This document shows positions 4,996 through 5,004 of a DNA stretch of 5,004 nucleotides, in pieces. The DNA is from Desulfobacterales bacterium CG23_combo_of_CG06-09_8_20_14_all_51_8 (GTDB lineage: Bacteria; Desulfobacterota; Desulfobacteria; Desulfobacterales; Desulfosalsimonadaceae): the NCBI GenBank assembly GCA_002772195.1, contig PCSG01000015.1:2312-7315 (forward strand), in the 5' to 3' direction. Both the position numbers and the translations under genes were made by a program. The notes beneath the pieces were generated by a model that was not told the DNA's origin, did no database searches, and worked only from the letters and a program-made list of their open reading frames with translations. Position 1 is the stretch's first letter. Each line of letters begins with the position of its first letter.

Positions 4996-5004
4996 GGATA
5001 ACGG

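Overview
The window looks like a chromosomal segment of an anaerobic, probably sulfate-reducing deltaproteobacterium (Desulfobacterales-like). This is inferred from the style of the proteins: an iron-containing alcohol dehydrogenase, a FmdB-type zinc-ribbon protein with a long acidic tail, and a long acyl-CoA dehydrogenase behind a MarR regulator. Hand counts give about 54% G+C in sampled parts of the acyl-CoA dehydrogenase gene. There are no tRNA, rRNA, CRISPR or transposase signatures.

Layout. Left arm, minus strand (1-1485): a fmdB-like gene followed 45 bp later by an iron-dependent alcohol dehydrogenase gene that runs off the left edge. The dehydrogenase frame is broken at 72-75 by what looks like an extra AT dinucleotide, just before the conserved PHG segment carrying the last iron ligand. 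Centre (1486-1701): a 216-bp divergent control region with a consensus -35 TTGACA box on each strand and a perfect 17-bp palindrome in the fmdB leader. Right arm, plus strand (1702-3972): a MarR-family regulator, then a 144-bp gap holding an inverted repeat and three 13-bp tandem repeats that run into the ribosome binding site, then a 567-residue acyl-CoA dehydrogenase. This arm ends with a tandem heptamer repeat and a strong intrinsic terminator.

Far right (4081-5004): after the terminator the base composition drops to about 32% G+C in a 180-bp spacer. A lone gene follows with its own extended -10 promoter, at about 46% G+C. It encodes a small exported protein of unknown function and is followed by a weaker terminator-like hairpin.

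How the genes may work together (inference). The MarR protein is placed to control its own promoter, the downstream acyl-CoA dehydrogenase and possibly the divergent fmdB-adh pair. Alcohol dehydrogenase and acyl-CoA dehydrogenase could act in the same alcohol or fatty-acid oxidation route, but nothing here fixes the substrate. The exported protein appears to be an independent unit of different composition. I see no clear new multi-gene system. The most notable items are the broken dehydrogenase, the short repeats at the 3' end of fmdB and at the acyl-CoA dehydrogenase start, and the uncharacterised exported protein.
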